Shown piece after piece: positions 25,332 through 34,405 of a stretch of 47,916 nucleotides of DNA (position 1 is its first letter; the number at the start of each line of letters is the position of its first letter). Origin of the DNA: Acidobacteriota bacterium. Its GTDB lineage: Bacteria > Acidobacteriota > Thermoanaerobaculia > Multivoradales > JBCCEF01. The translations under genes were made by a program, and so were the position numbers. Location of the stretch: the NCBI GenBank assembly GCA_039030395.1, contig JBCCEF010000030.1:1-47916 (forward strand), given 5' to 3'. Below the pieces are notes generated by a model, which was not told where the DNA came from, did not search any database, and saw only the letters and a list, made by a program, of their open reading frames with translations.

Positions 25332-26384
25332 ATGAGCAGCTTTTCCCCCAGGTTCACGATCACCAACGCCATCACCCAAGGGCTGACGTCGATCGAGCGG
25401 GCTCGCGGCTTCCTGGAAGCGGCAACGCTCTCGGAAGAGTGGGTGCGGCGCATGAGCCAGCGGGCGCTGCTGCTCGAAGCCCACCACACCACCCACATCG
25501 AAGGCACCGAATTGACCCTCGACGAAGCCGAGCGCCTGTGGAGCGGCGGCGAGGTCGCCTTGGCGAAGCAGGACGACGCGCGCGAGCTGCTCAACTACCG
25601 GGACGCCTTTGCCCTGGTTTCCGACTACCTCGGCAGCGGCGAGCCAATCACCGAGGGCCTCATCCGGGAAATCCACAAGCGGCTGGTCGAAGGGGTACGG
25701 GGCGGCGAGGGAGGCCCCGGCGCCTACCGGACAATCCAGAACTACGTCGTCAACAGCACCACCCGCGAAGTGATCTACACCCCCCCGCCACCTTCGGAGG
25801 TCGCCCCGGCCATGGCCGAGTTGGTGCGCTGGCTGCGGAAAGAAGAGGCCGTTCACCCGGTCCTCGTAGCGGGCATCGCCCAGTTCCAACTGGTGCACAT
25901 CCACCCGTTCCTGGACGGCAACGGACGTACCTCCCGGCTGCTCTCCACCCTCTGCCTGTACCGCTCCGGCTACGACTTCAAGCGCCTGTTCACCCTGAGC
26001 GAGTTCTACGACCGCGACCGCACCGCCTTCTACCAGGCGCTCCAAGGCGTGCGCGAACAAGGAATGGACCTGACCGGCTGGCTCGGCTACTTCGTCGAAG
26101 GGCTGGCAACCCAGCTCGCCGAAGTCAGAGCGCGCGGCGAGGCGGCCATCCGCACCGATGTGATCGCAGCGGAGCGCGGCCTCAACGCCCGCCAGGTCGC
26201 GGCCTTGGACCAGGTTCTGGCGAACCAGCGCCTGACCGTGGGCTATCTCGAGAAACTGTTTCCGGAAACCAGTCGCCGGACTATACAGCGCGATCTCAGG
26301 GGGTTGGTCGAGAAAGGGATTCTGCGAGAAGTTGCGACGGGACCGACGGATCCCAATCGGCACTATGTTCTTGGGGAGCTGTGA
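25332..26384 (+). CDS. Fic-domain protein with inhibitory helix and C-terminal HTH
   Basis: A 350-residue Fic protein, of the class that carries its inhibitor in the N-terminal region. The catalytic motif HPFLDGNGR (about residues 190-198) is intact, so transfer of AMP or another phosphate-containing group to protein hydroxyls is possible. The inhibitory helix motif [ST]xxxE[GN] is seen as TTHIEG near residue 54. The C-terminus (about 290-340: [27 protein letters not shown]) is a winged helix that may bind DNA. No antitoxin gene is beside it, which fits the built-in inhibitor. The start has only a weak ribosome binding site. The neighbour is an unrelated-looking gene with TIR-like fold. Confidence 0.92.
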   Translation: MSSFSPRFTITNAITQGLTSIERARGFLEAATLSEEWVRRMSQRALLLEAHHTTHIEGTELTLDEAERLWSGGEVALAKQDDARELLNYRDAFALVSDYLGSGEPITEGLIREIHKRLVEGVRGGEGGPGAYRTIQNYVVNSTTREVIYTPPPPSEVAPAMAELVRWLRKEEAVHPVLVAGIAQFQLVHIHPFLDGNGRTSRLLSTLCLYRSGYDFKRLFTLSEFYDRDRTAFYQALQGVREQGMDLTGWLGYFVEGLATQLAEVRARGEAAIRTDVIAAERGLNARQVAALDQVLANQRLTVGYLEKLFPETSRRTIQRDLRGLVEKGILREVATGPTDPNRHYVLGEL

Positions 26385-26404
26385 AACCTTGCCCCATCCG
26401 AGGA

Positions 26405-27424
26405 CTAGCCCTTGGATGATCTCCACAATTCGACAGCTTCCTTCAAAAGAAATGGTAGCTCTTCACGAGCAAAGAGGTAGTCGCTATGGGAGGCTCCCAG
26501 GTCCCGCAGATATGGGCCTCGGAGGGTAAGATCCATCGTTTCCCGGAATTCTGCCACCGCTTCCTCGGCCGCTTTCGTATGCCCCCGAGACGCCTTTCGG
26601 TAGGCTTCCAGTCCGAGTTCATACAGCCAAGGAAAGTCATCTTTGACAAGGCTTGCCACAATTAGAATTCCTATCGGCCCACCGGGGCCACGCGATCTCC
26701 CTTGAGTAAGATGCGCAAGCTCACGAATCGCTCCTGGATACAAACGATGTTTGCGCCGAAGCCTTCCCACCTCGCCAAATTCCTGAATCCGCTCAGGAAG
26801 CTCACTGAGGCTGAATTGGATCTGTTCGAGCACCCCATCTTCATCACCCGCACCGAGTTTCGCTTCTACCTTGGCAAGCCCACTACGAACTTCTGTCAAC
26901 ACACTCACCAGCTCCGCTAGGGAGCGTTCTTCAGGATCCTCACTTTGCCGAAGCATCTGTAGGTCCAAAGAAACGGAGATGGGGGTTTCCAATTCCGTCG
27001 GATCCGCTTCGAGCGACTTGACTTGCGCCACAATCTCCTTTCTTGCGGCATCCACACTGTCAAGATCGTGGTGATCTACCTGGACCGTCCTTTGATTGGC
27101 TACATCGAAGGGTATCCGCTCTCCCTTCTTAATAATTTGCACCAGCGGCTTCCGAATCGCGTGCCTGATCGCGAGTTCGTAGAAGACGTTCGGGTTCCGA
27201 TCAGTGAGATCAGCAATCACAAGTGGGTCGCTCACAACGCGCTGAATTACCTGACTGGTAATCAGGCCAGGACGATCGATCTCATCCGCCCGGACGGCGC
27301 TATATCCGCATTCTTCAACTGCTGGCCTAATAATGTGTTTAAGGACCTGATCCGAACGCTTGCGGATGCTCGATTCCGAGTCGCCAATCGGTGCGATGAC
27401 GAAACACGGCTTTGTATCAGTCAA
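26405..27424 (-). CDS. TIR / nucleoside deoxyribosyltransferase-like effector-type protein
   Basis: A 339-residue protein. Residues 1-105 have a Rossmann-like domain: CFVIAPIGD, the RADEIDRPGLITSQVIQ segment and VIADLTDRNPNVFYELAIRHA with a conserved Glu, then an IPFDV strand. This pattern is shared by TIR-like and deoxyribosyltransferase-like proteins, some of which cleave NAD or nucleosides in bacterial immunity. The remaining ~230 residues are alpha-helical, with no TPR I can count, and could sense a signal. The start is TTG at 27424, preceded by GGAGGG at 6 nt. Base composition is clearly lower-GC than neighbours and codons are more mixed, a sign of recent acquisition. I infer, but cannot show, a role in defence. 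Confidence 0.7.
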   Translation of the reverse strand: MTDTKPCFVIAPIGDSESSIRKRSDQVLKHIIRPAVEECGYSAVRADEIDRPGLITSQVIQRVVSDPLVIADLTDRNPNVFYELAIRHAIRKPLVQIIKKGERIPFDVANQRTVQVDHHDLDSVDAARKEIVAQVKSLEADPTELETPISVSLDLQMLRQSEDPEERSLAELVSVLTEVRSGLAKVEAKLGAGDEDGVLEQIQFSLSELPERIQEFGEVGRLRRKHRLYPGAIRELAHLTQGRSRGPGGPIGILIVASLVKDDFPWLYELGLEAYRKASRGHTKAAEEAVAEFRETMDLTLRGPYLRDLGASHSDYLFAREELPFLLKEAVELWRSSKG

Positions 27425-27507
27425 GAATATCCCTCCTTCAGACGCCTACAGCTCAGTAATACGAAGGTCTCAGTGCATCCTTCGCCGATGCGGCAACATC
27501 TTATAGC

Positions 27508-27536
27508 CTTCTAACTGTACCAATCACGCCTGTCAA
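27508..27536 (-). promoter_or_regulatory. Probable sigma-70 promoter for the TIR-like gene
   Basis: On the minus strand a perfect TTGACA (27531-27536) lies 17 bp before TAGAAG (27508-27513). The start codon is about 75 nt further on. This is one of only two convincing -35 elements in the high-GC part. Confidence 0.6.
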
Positions 27537-27715
27537 CTCCCGCACAGACGGCTCACAGCAACGACTAGTCAGCCGAATTCAGAAGAACGCCGAAGCCGTC
27601 TGTAGATGCAAGGAAGCGGGTTCCGAGGCACCGCAGGCGTACAGGTAGTACGCCGAGGATGACTCGGGTTCCGAAGACGCCGCAGATGCGGGCAGATCCG
27701 GCGCTTCTTTCAGCT

Positions 27716-28501
27716 TTAGGGTAGGCCGAGGAAGAACCGGCTCCACCGGGGCCGCCGGCTCCGCTCTGGATCGAGCGAGAACACCACCGCCGTCGCTTCG
27801 CCGACGATCAGGTTGCGGTCCACCACGCCGAAGCTGCGGGAGTCGCTGCTGTTGTCGCGGTTGTCGCCCATCACCCAGTACTGGCCTTCGGGGATGATGT
27901 TCGGCCCGAAGTTGCGCTGTTGGGGACTGCCGGGGGCTTGACGCCAGATGACCGGGTGGCGGTCGAGGTCTTCCATGGACTCCCACAGGACGCGCCCGTC
28001 GGCGACCAGCGCTCCGACTTCGAGGCCGAGGGCGCCTTCGTGGTCTTCTGGCGCGAAGCGCTGGTAGGAGGCCACTTCGCCGTTGATGCGCAAGCGCCCG
28101 CGGACCATCGACACCTCGTCGCCGGGTACGCCGATCACCCGCTTGACCAGCCGCTTGCGTTCGCCCTTGGGCGAGTAGAGGACCACCACGTCGCCGCGCT
28201 GGGGATCGCTCCACTCGGCGAGGCGGACGCGGGTGAAAGGGATCTTCAGGTCGTAGGCCAACTTGTTGACGAAGATCCGCTCCCCTTCGAGGATGGTCGG
28301 CCGCATGGAGCCGGTGGGTACGTCGTTCCAGTCGGCGACCGCCGAGCGGAAGGAGAACACCACCAACAGGACGATCAGAAAGGGCTTGACCCACTCGTGC
28401 CAGAAGCCGCGGGCGCCGGAGGCCTTGGGCTTCTCGCCGGCTTCTGCGGTCGGCGCCGCCGGTTCGGGAAGGTCGGAGGTTTGGGCCTGGGTGTCGGTCA
28501 T
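27716..28501 (-). CDS. lepB: Signal peptidase I
   Basis: The inner-membrane serine protease that removes Sec signal peptides. 261 residues: a Pro/Ala-rich cytoplasmic start, one transmembrane helix (FLIVLLVVFSFRSAV, about residues 41-55), the nucleophile Ser65 in VPTGSMRPT, the general-base Lys120 in LVKRVIGVPGD, and the C-terminal GDNRDNSSDSRSFG box. The stop is at 27716; between it and about 27560 only a few basic or Ser-rich codons follow and no second gene is supported. Its divergent neighbour is the dienelactone hydrolase gene. Confidence 0.96.
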   Translation of the reverse strand: MTDTQAQTSDLPEPAAPTAEAGEKPKASGARGFWHEWVKPFLIVLLVVFSFRSAVADWNDVPTGSMRPTILEGERIFVNKLAYDLKIPFTRVRLAEWSDPQRGDVVVLYSPKGERKRLVKRVIGVPGDEVSMVRGRLRINGEVASYQRFAPEDHEGALGLEVGALVADGRVLWESMEDLDRHPVIWRQAPGSPQQRNFGPNIIPEGQYWVMGDNRDNSSDSRSFGVVDRNLIVGEATAVVFSLDPERSRRPRWSRFFLGLP

Positions 28502-28741
28502 GGGTTCGGATCGTTGACGGTCGAAAACCGAGAAAGGGACGGCGGCTCAGTCATCAAGATATACGACGCCCAGGGGGAACGGTTTCGCCGTGAGGAGCAA
28601 CCTAGCCCCCGGCACGGATGCCCCCTCAGGCACGGGCATGGTACCCCACGGAGAAGACAACCCGGCACCCTCCGCCAATCTTCCCGCGGGCTCACCGCTG
28701 GTAGCATCCCCCCGACTCGAACCACTGAGGAGAACCCTTTG

Positions 28742-29677
28742 ATGAATCGAATTCTCACCGGCCACCTTGGCCTGCGTTGGACTCTCTATCTCCCGCCGTT
28801 GGCGATGGCCCTGCTGCTCGGCGCAGGCTGCGGCGGCAGCGCCGCGGACGACTCGAGCGATGACTACGCTGCCCGCATGGCCCAAGAGCACGACGGCGAC
28901 ACTCCGGTCGCCGGTGACGCGGGCCGCGCGGCGGACACGACCCGGAAGATCACCACCACCCAGCCGGTGTATGCGACGGTCGACGGCACCGAGGTAACCG
29001 GCTACTTCGCCGAGCCGCTGGGCGCCGCGGACGACACGCCCGGCCTGCTGGTGATCCACGAGTGGTGGGGCCTCAACGACAACATCGAGACGATGGCCCG
29101 AATGTTCGCCCAGCAGGGCTATCGCGCCCTGGCGGTGGACCTCTACGGCGGTCAGATGGCGGAGGACCCGGAGGGCGCCCGGGCGCTGATGCAGGCGGCG
29201 ATGGAGTCGCCGGAGCGGGCGCAGGAGAACCTGCGCCAGGCGCACGCCTTTTTGACCGGCCGCGGCGCCGGGCGCACCGGCTCCATCGGCTGGTGTTTCG
29301 GTGGCGCCTGGTCTCTCGAAAGCGCCCTGCTGCTGCCCGGCGAGCTGGACGCGGCGGTGATCTACTACGGCCGCCTGGTGACCGACAAGAAACGACTGGC
29401 GCCGCTCACCGCTCCGATCCTCGGCATCTTCGGGTCCGAAGACCGGGGCATCCCGGTGGCCCAGGTCGAAGCTTTCGAGGCAGCCCTCGACGAGCTGGGA
29501 AAGGTCGCCGAGATCCACCTCTATGAAGGCGCGAACCACGCCTTCGCCAACCCTTCCGGCAGCCGCTACGCGCCGCAGGCGGCGAAGGACGCCTGGGAGA
29601 AGACCCTCGCCTTTTTCGACGCCCACTTGAGCGACGATGAGAGCGATTCCGACCAGAACGAGGCGGACGAGAGCTAG
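28742..29677 (+). CDS. Dienelactone hydrolase-family exported lipoprotein
   Basis: A 311-residue alpha/beta hydrolase. The first ~30 residues are hydrophobic and end GAGC, an imperfect lipobox, so it is probably a lipid-anchored or periplasmic protein. After a short acidic linker, residues ~75-300 show the dienelactone hydrolase pattern: LLVIHEWWGLNDNIETMAR, the nucleophile Cys in SIGWCFGG, Asp in GIFGSEDRGIP and His in YEGANHAFAN. GAGGAG precedes the ATG at 28742. The symporter gene starts 6 bp after the stop, so the two are co-transcribed; a link between hydrolysed ester and imported product is possible but unproven. Confidence 0.92.
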   Translation: MNRILTGHLGLRWTLYLPPLAMALLLGAGCGGSAADDSSDDYAARMAQEHDGDTPVAGDAGRAADTTRKITTTQPVYATVDGTEVTGYFAEPLGAADDTPGLLVIHEWWGLNDNIETMARMFAQQGYRALAVDLYGGQMAEDPEGARALMQAAMESPERAQENLRQAHAFLTGRGAGRTGSIGWCFGGAWSLESALLLPGELDAAVIYYGRLVTDKKRLAPLTAPILGIFGSEDRGIPVAQVEAFEAALDELGKVAEIHLYEGANHAFANPSGSRYAPQAAKDAWEKTLAFFDAHLSDDESDSDQNEADES

Positions 29678-29683
29678 CCCCCG

Positions 29684-31207
29684 GTGCTTCTCGCCGCCGC
29701 CACGTCCGCCGATCCGGCGAGCGCCGTGACCGAGAGCGGTGCCGCCGTTGCCGCCTTCGTGCTGTATCTGACGGCGGTCGTCGTCATCGGCGCCTTCTCA
29801 TCGCGTTTCTCCTCCGCCGGCATCTCGGAGTTCTTTGTCGGCGGGCGGCGCATGAACCGCTATGTGGTGGCGCTGTCGGCGGTGGTCTCCGGCCGCAGCG
29901 CCTGGCTGCTCCTGGGGATGACCGGCCTGGCTTATGTGCGCGGCGCTTCGGCACTGTGGGCGGTGGTGGGCTATATCAGCGTGGAGCTGTTCCTGTTCCT
30001 CTCTTATGGCCGGCGGCTGCGGCAATTCAGCGAGGTGCACGACTGCGTCACCCTGCCGGATTTCTTCGCTGCCCGGCTGGAGGACCGGAGCGGCCTCCTC
30101 CGCCTGCTGCTGGTCGCCATCATCCTGATCTTCCTGGTCAGTTACGTCGCCGCCCAGTTCGTCGCCGGCGGCAAGGCCTTCTCGGCCGGTTTCGGCCTGG
30201 AGCCGACCCAGGGGGTGCTGTTGACCGCCGTCATCATCTTGCTGTACACGGTGCTCGGGGGCTTCCTGGCGGTCAGCCTGACGGATCTGATGCAGGCGGT
30301 GTTGATGCTGCTGGCGCTGGTGGTGCTGCCGGTCCTGGCGGTGGCCGAAGCGGGAGGCCTGGGGGCAGTGCTCGACCAGCTCCGGGCGATCGACCCGGCG
30401 CTGACGGATCCCACGGCGATCGCCGTCGGCACCCTGCTGGGCTTTCTCGGCATCGGCCTCGGTTCGCCGGGCAACCCGCACATCCTCACCCGCTTCATGT
30501 CCATCGACGACGCCGAGCAGCTACGCACGGCGGCGGTGGTGGGCACCCTGTGGAACGTGTTGATGGCCGGCGGCGCGATCTTCATCGGCCTCGCCGGTCG
30601 GGTGTACTTCCCCAGGGCCGAAATGCTGGTGGCCGGCGACACGGAGAACCTCTACCCGGCCCTCGCCCAGCAGCTTCTCCACCCGTTCCTCTTCGGCCTG
30701 GTGATCGCCTCGATCTTCGCGGCGATCATGTCGACGGCGGACTCCCAGCTCCTGGTGGCCGCTTCCGGGGTGGTGCGCGATGGCTACGAGAAGGTGCTCC
30801 AGCGCGGCCATCAGGTGCCCCAGAAACGGCTGGTCCAGATGTCCCGCGCGGTGGTACTCCTGCTGGTGGTGCTGGCCCTGGTACTCGGGCTGCTGGCTCG
30901 GGACCTGGTGTTCTGGTTTGTGCTATTCTCCTGGGCCGGCCTGGGGGCGGCCCTCGGACCGACGTCCATCCTCGCGCTGTACTGGCGGCGCACCACTCGC
31001 GCCGGAGTCATCGCCGGACTGGTCGTCGGCACCGCGGTGACCATCGTCTGGAAGTTGACCGCCCCCCTCGGCGGCTTCTACGAATTGATTCCGGCCTTTT
31101 TCTCAAGCCTCGCCGTCACGATGGCGGTGAGCTTGACGACTCGCCCACCGGAGCGCGTCGAGGCCCTGATGGCAGATTGCAGATCGTCAGAATCCTTGCG
31201 ACTGTAG
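29684..31207 (+). CDS. Sodium:solute symporter (SSS family)
   Basis: A 507-residue inner-membrane transporter with about 13 hydrophobic helices. The SSS pattern is clear: FFVGGRRMNRYVVALSAVVSGRSAWLLLGMTG near residues 48-80, YTVLGGFLAVSLTDLMQAVLM near 190-210, GIGLGSPGNPHILTRFMS, and IMSTADSQLLVAAS near 350. The last motif and the helix-1 region are most like the proline/sodium group (PutP), but the substrate is not fixed by sequence. The start is GTG at 29684. Coupled by 6 bp to the upstream dienelactone hydrolase gene. Confidence 0.92.
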   Translation: MLLAAATSADPASAVTESGAAVAAFVLYLTAVVVIGAFSSRFSSAGISEFFVGGRRMNRYVVALSAVVSGRSAWLLLGMTGLAYVRGASALWAVVGYISVELFLFLSYGRRLRQFSEVHDCVTLPDFFAARLEDRSGLLRLLLVAIILIFLVSYVAAQFVAGGKAFSAGFGLEPTQGVLLTAVIILLYTVLGGFLAVSLTDLMQAVLMLLALVVLPVLAVAEAGGLGAVLDQLRAIDPALTDPTAIAVGTLLGFLGIGLGSPGNPHILTRFMSIDDAEQLRTAAVVGTLWNVLMAGGAIFIGLAGRVYFPRAEMLVAGDTENLYPALAQQLLHPFLFGLVIASIFAAIMSTADSQLLVAASGVVRDGYEKVLQRGHQVPQKRLVQMSRAVVLLLVVLALVLGLLARDLVFWFVLFSWAGLGAALGPTSILALYWRRTTRAGVIAGLVVGTAVTIVWKLTAPLGGFYELIPAFFSSLAVTMAVSLTTRPPERVEALMADCRSSESLRL

Positions 31208-31221
31208 CGTTTCTACTGTTT

Positions 31222-31249
31222 TTGACAAACCGGACCAAAACGGTACAGA
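31222..31249 (+). promoter_or_regulatory. Promoter of the S4 paralogue / metal-uptake cluster
   Basis: TTGACA at 31222-31227 and TACAGA at 31244-31249 with 16-bp spacing. The region is far more AT-rich than its surroundings. The palindrome at 31263-31283 begins 14 bp after the -10 element, so it overlaps or follows the start of transcription, as a repressor site would. Confidence 0.65.
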
Positions 31250-31262
31250 ATATCTCCATGCT

Positions 31263-31283
31263 TATTGAGAAGTAATCTCAATA
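31263..31283. promoter_or_regulatory. Fur/Zur-like palindromic operator
   Basis: TATTGAGA (31263-31270) and TCTCAATA (31276-31283) form a perfect 8-bp inverted repeat around AGTAA. The core TGAGAAGTAATCTCA fits the 7-1-7 layout of Fur-family sites (TGAnAAnNnnTnTCA). It lies just after the promoter and ahead of the S4 paralogue. Which metal it senses cannot be told from the site. Confidence 0.6.
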
Positions 31284-31459
31284 GAGAGAAGGCGCCCAAC
31301 GGGTGCACCCGAGCACGACCCCAAAGGCCTTCGAACTCGACGATCCACGGACGGATTGGAAATACCAACTACCCAGTCTTCGGCGCACGGAATGCTGTCG
31401 TTCTCACTGACCTCCACCTGCGAGGGTCCGTCGCCTGTTTGCCGATAGGAGTTATAGCC

Positions 31460-32065
31460 ATGAATTACACCGGCCCCAAAGTCCGCCTCTCCAGAGCGCT
31501 GGGAATCGCCATCACCCCGAAGGCAGCGCGCATTATGGAGCGCAAGCCATACCCTCCCGGCCAACACGGTGCGGGCCCTCGCCGACGCAGGGTCAGCGGC
31601 TACAAGGCACAGTTGCTCGAAAAGCAGCGCCTGCGCGCCCAGTACAACGTCAGCGAGAAGCAGATGCGGCGATATTTCGCCCGCGCAATGCGGGCGAAGG
31701 GCAACCCGGCGGACCGCCTGGTGTCCCTGCTCGAGGTGCGGATGGACGCCCTGGTGCTGCGAGGCAATCTCGCGCGCACGATCTACTCCGCTCGTCAGTA
31801 CGTCGCCCACGGACATCTCGAGGTCAACGGCCGGCCGTCGAACCGGCCCGGCCATGCTCTGCGTCCCGGAGACGTGATCCGAGTGCGTCAGCGCAGCCAG
31901 CGCATGCTGTGCATCCGCGAAGCGCTGCAAAGCGGCGGTACGACCCCTGACTACATCACCGTCGACCCCGACGGCCTATCCATCCAGTTGGAACGCTTCC
32001 CTCAGCGGGAGGAGATTCCAGTGATGTGCGACGTGCAGCAGGTCATCGAGTTTTACTCGCGCTAG
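31460..32065 (+). CDS. rpsD: Ribosomal protein S4 paralogue without zinc-ribbon cysteines
   Basis: A 201-residue S4: N-terminal YTGPKVRLSRALGIAIT, PYPPGQHGAGPRRRRVSGYKAQLLEKQRLRAQY, then the S4 RNA-binding domain with RARxxVxxGHLxVNG (ARQYVAHGHLEVNGRPSNRPGHALRPGDVI) and a C-terminal IPVMCDVQQVIEFYSR. It has none of the four Cys of zinc-binding S4 forms (C-minus form). It is not in an S13-S11-S4-rpoA operon but at the head of a TonB/PepSY metal-uptake cluster, with a Fur/Zur-like site in front. AGGAG precedes the ATG at 31460, giving an untranslated leader of about 200 nt. Either it is the only S4 or, more likely, a metal-sparing spare. Confidence 0.92.
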   Translation: MNYTGPKVRLSRALGIAITPKAARIMERKPYPPGQHGAGPRRRRVSGYKAQLLEKQRLRAQYNVSEKQMRRYFARAMRAKGNPADRLVSLLEVRMDALVLRGNLARTIYSARQYVAHGHLEVNGRPSNRPGHALRPGDVIRVRQRSQRMLCIREALQSGGTTPDYITVDPDGLSIQLERFPQREEIPVMCDVQQVIEFYSR

Positions 32066-32132
32066 CGCCGATCGCGCTTTTCGTCCAGCGTTACTGCGCA
32101 CCCAATTAAACCGCCTGCAAGGAAATCGAATC

Positions 32133-34394
32133 ATGATGACCTCGCACGTCTGCCGGCTATTTCTCGCCGGTTCGATCGTTCTCGCCTGTTCTCCCATCCC
32201 TCTCCTCGCTGAAGCGATCGAGGAAACGGCGAGCGAGGAGGTTGAGGCCGCCGAAGCAAAGAAGGACGAAACAGCGCCAAAGCCAGCCGTGGAAGACGCC
32301 ATCTTGGTCACCGGCCAACTGCTAGCGGACACCCTTCAGGACACGCCCGAGAGCGTCGCCGTCTGGCGGTCGGACGATCTGACGGATGCCGGCATGGAGC
32401 AGCTCGAGGATGTCTTCAACCAGACGGCCAACGCCTACCAGATCGCCAACGGCGAAGGCTTTGGCATCCGCGGCATCAACCACAACAGCGTCGGCACCGG
32501 CGGGTCCGGTGAACTGGGCAGCTACTACGTGGACGGCGTGGCCCTGACCGGTTTCGCCAAGCGCTTCGGTCCGATGGATCTGTGGGACGTCAGCCAGATC
32601 GAGATTCTGCGCGGTCCGCAAACCACCAATGTCGGCCGCAATGCCCTGGCCGGTGCCGTGGTTTTGCGAACCCAAGAACCGGTGAACTTCCGCCAGAGCC
32701 GCTGGCGCTTGGGTCTCGGCGAAGAGGCCACCTGGAGCGTGGCGGGAATGGTCAACGAGCCGCTGAGCGAGAACTCGTCGCTGCGCATCACCGCCGAGTC
32801 ATGGAACTCGGACGGCTTCGTCAACAACCCCACCCGCGGCGAGGACGATTTCGACGCGCGGGAGAACTTGACCCTGCGCGGCAAGTACCTCTACCGCCCG
32901 ACCGGGCGCCAGGATGTCTCGTGGCTGCTAACGGCTCAGTACGGCGAGACCCGGCGCGGCAACGACATCGTCGATCTCTCCCGCATCGACGAGCGGCTCA
33001 ACTTCTCGAATCTCGAAGACTTTGAAGAGAACGACTCGGTGGTGCTCTCATCGGACCTGAGCTGGAGTCTCGGTGATCGCTGGAGCGTGCGCTCGATCAC
33101 CTCCTTCCTGGACGCTGAGTACCGCAGGTTCGACGATGACGACCAGAGCGCCGGCGGCGACAACGCTTTCCGCGGCCGCGACTCGACGGACCGCAATTGG
33201 GCGCAGGACGTGCGATTCGAATACTCCGGCGGCGCCGTGCGGGGAGTGAGCGGGGTGTACTACACCGAAGTCGACAGCGACGGACAGACTCTAGGCGAGG
33301 TTTCCCTGGCGCCGGCCATCCTCGGCATTCCCTCGATCTTGTTGCCTTTCTATCCCGAGATCATCGGCGTTGGACTGCAGAGTCCCTTCGACATCCAGAC
33401 CACCAACTTTGCCGCCTTCACCCGTTGGGATCGACAGTTCGGTGACCGCTGGTCCGTCTTCGGTGGCGTGCGCTACGATCTCGAAGAGCAGACTTCCGAC
33501 CAGACCACCGGCACCTCGCTGCTGACGCCCCTGCCGGACACCAGCGGCCTGCCGCCGCAGATCGCCGGCGCCATCGAAGCGGTGAACGCGGTGCTGCTGG
33601 CGCAGGTCGGCACCAGCACCGCCCAGACGGACACCGAGTACGACGCCTTCCTGCCGGAATTTGGTTTCAGCTATGACTGGAGCGAGGCGGTGACCACCGG
33701 CCTATTCTACAAGCGCGGCTACCGCGCCGGCGGCGCCGAACTCAGCCTCACCGGCCGCCAGAACGAATACGACCCGGAAACTCTCGATCTGATCGAGGCA
33801 TCGCTGCGCTCTCTTCTGGCGGATGGCCGGCTGGTATTCAACGCCAATCTCTACTACGGCGACTGGACGGATCAGCAGGTCAACGTGCAGCAAAGTGACA
33901 ATGCCTTCGACTTTCTGACGGAGAACGCCGGGGAATCGAAGATCTACGGCGCCGAGGCGGACCTGCGCTACCGTGCCCGGGGCAGTTGGGACGTCTACGG
34001 TTCCCTCGGCTACGCCTACACCGAATTCACGGAGTTCGAGAGCGCTTCCGAAGGCGTGCTGAGCGGCAATCGCTTCTCCCTCGCGCCGGAGTGGACGGCG
34101 GCGGCGGGAGCCAACTATCGATTCCTCGACGGGTGGTTCGTCCACGGCGACGTGAATTATCAGTCGGAAGCGTTCTCGAGCGTGGAGAACGATCCGGATC
34201 TGGTCGCCGATAGCCGCACTTTGGTGAATCTGCGAGGCGGCTACGAGACGGCCCGCTTCTCGGTGCTCGCGAGCCTCGAGAACGTCACCGACGAGACTTT
34301 TGCCATCACCGCCTTTCGCAACGTCGACGGCCGCACTCTGGGAAAGGTCGGCAACCCGCGCCAGGGGCTGCTCCAGCTCATTCTGCGTTTCTGA
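32133..34394 (+). CDS. TonB-dependent outer-membrane receptor
   Basis: A 753-residue receptor for uptake of a metal chelate or similar large ligand. A signal peptide (to about residue 27) is followed by an acidic spacer and a TonB-box-like VEDAILVTG. The plug domain shows GFGIRGINHNSVG, YYVDGVALTG and the IEILRGPQTT...GRNALAGAV motif. A long beta-barrel region ends with the terminal LILRF phenylalanine required for insertion. It is 67 bp after the S4 gene, with DUF3325, DUF3649 and PepSY genes following. In Pseudomonas-type clusters those genes accompany siderophore receptors, so iron (or zinc) chelate uptake is the best guess. Confidence 0.94.
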   Translation: MMTSHVCRLFLAGSIVLACSPIPLLAEAIEETASEEVEAAEAKKDETAPKPAVEDAILVTGQLLADTLQDTPESVAVWRSDDLTDAGMEQLEDVFNQTANAYQIANGEGFGIRGINHNSVGTGGSGELGSYYVDGVALTGFAKRFGPMDLWDVSQIEILRGPQTTNVGRNALAGAVVLRTQEPVNFRQSRWRLGLGEEATWSVAGMVNEPLSENSSLRITAESWNSDGFVNNPTRGEDDFDARENLTLRGKYLYRPTGRQDVSWLLTAQYGETRRGNDIVDLSRIDERLNFSNLEDFEENDSVVLSSDLSWSLGDRWSVRSITSFLDAEYRRFDDDDQSAGGDNAFRGRDSTDRNWAQDVRFEYSGGAVRGVSGVYYTEVDSDGQTLGEVSLAPAILGIPSILLPFYPEIIGVGLQSPFDIQTTNFAAFTRWDRQFGDRWSVFGGVRYDLEEQTSDQTTGTSLLTPLPDTSGLPPQIAGAIEAVNAVLLAQVGTSTAQTDTEYDAFLPEFGFSYDWSEAVTTGLFYKRGYRAGGAELSLTGRQNEYDPETLDLIEASLRSLLADGRLVFNANLYYGDWTDQQVNVQQSDNAFDFLTENAGESKIYGAEADLRYRARGSWDVYGSLGYAYTEFTEFESASEGVLSGNRFSLAPEWTAAAGANYRFLDGWFVHGDVNYQSEAFSSVENDPDLVADSRTLVNLRGGYETARFSVLASLENVTDETFAITAFRNVDGRTLGKVGNPRQGLLQLILRF

Positions 34395-34405
34395 GCGGGT
34401 AGCCA

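Noticed and set aside
27560-27715. A possible short gene or lepB extension after the signal peptidase stop
   Set aside because: No start codon with a ribosome binding site and no recognisable domain; only low-complexity Ser/Ala-rich codons.
32064-32082. Hairpin AGCGC-GCGCT with a T-run just after the S4 gene
   Set aside because: Five base pairs only, overlapping the stop codon; too weak to call a terminator, though slight attenuation before the TonB receptor is possible.
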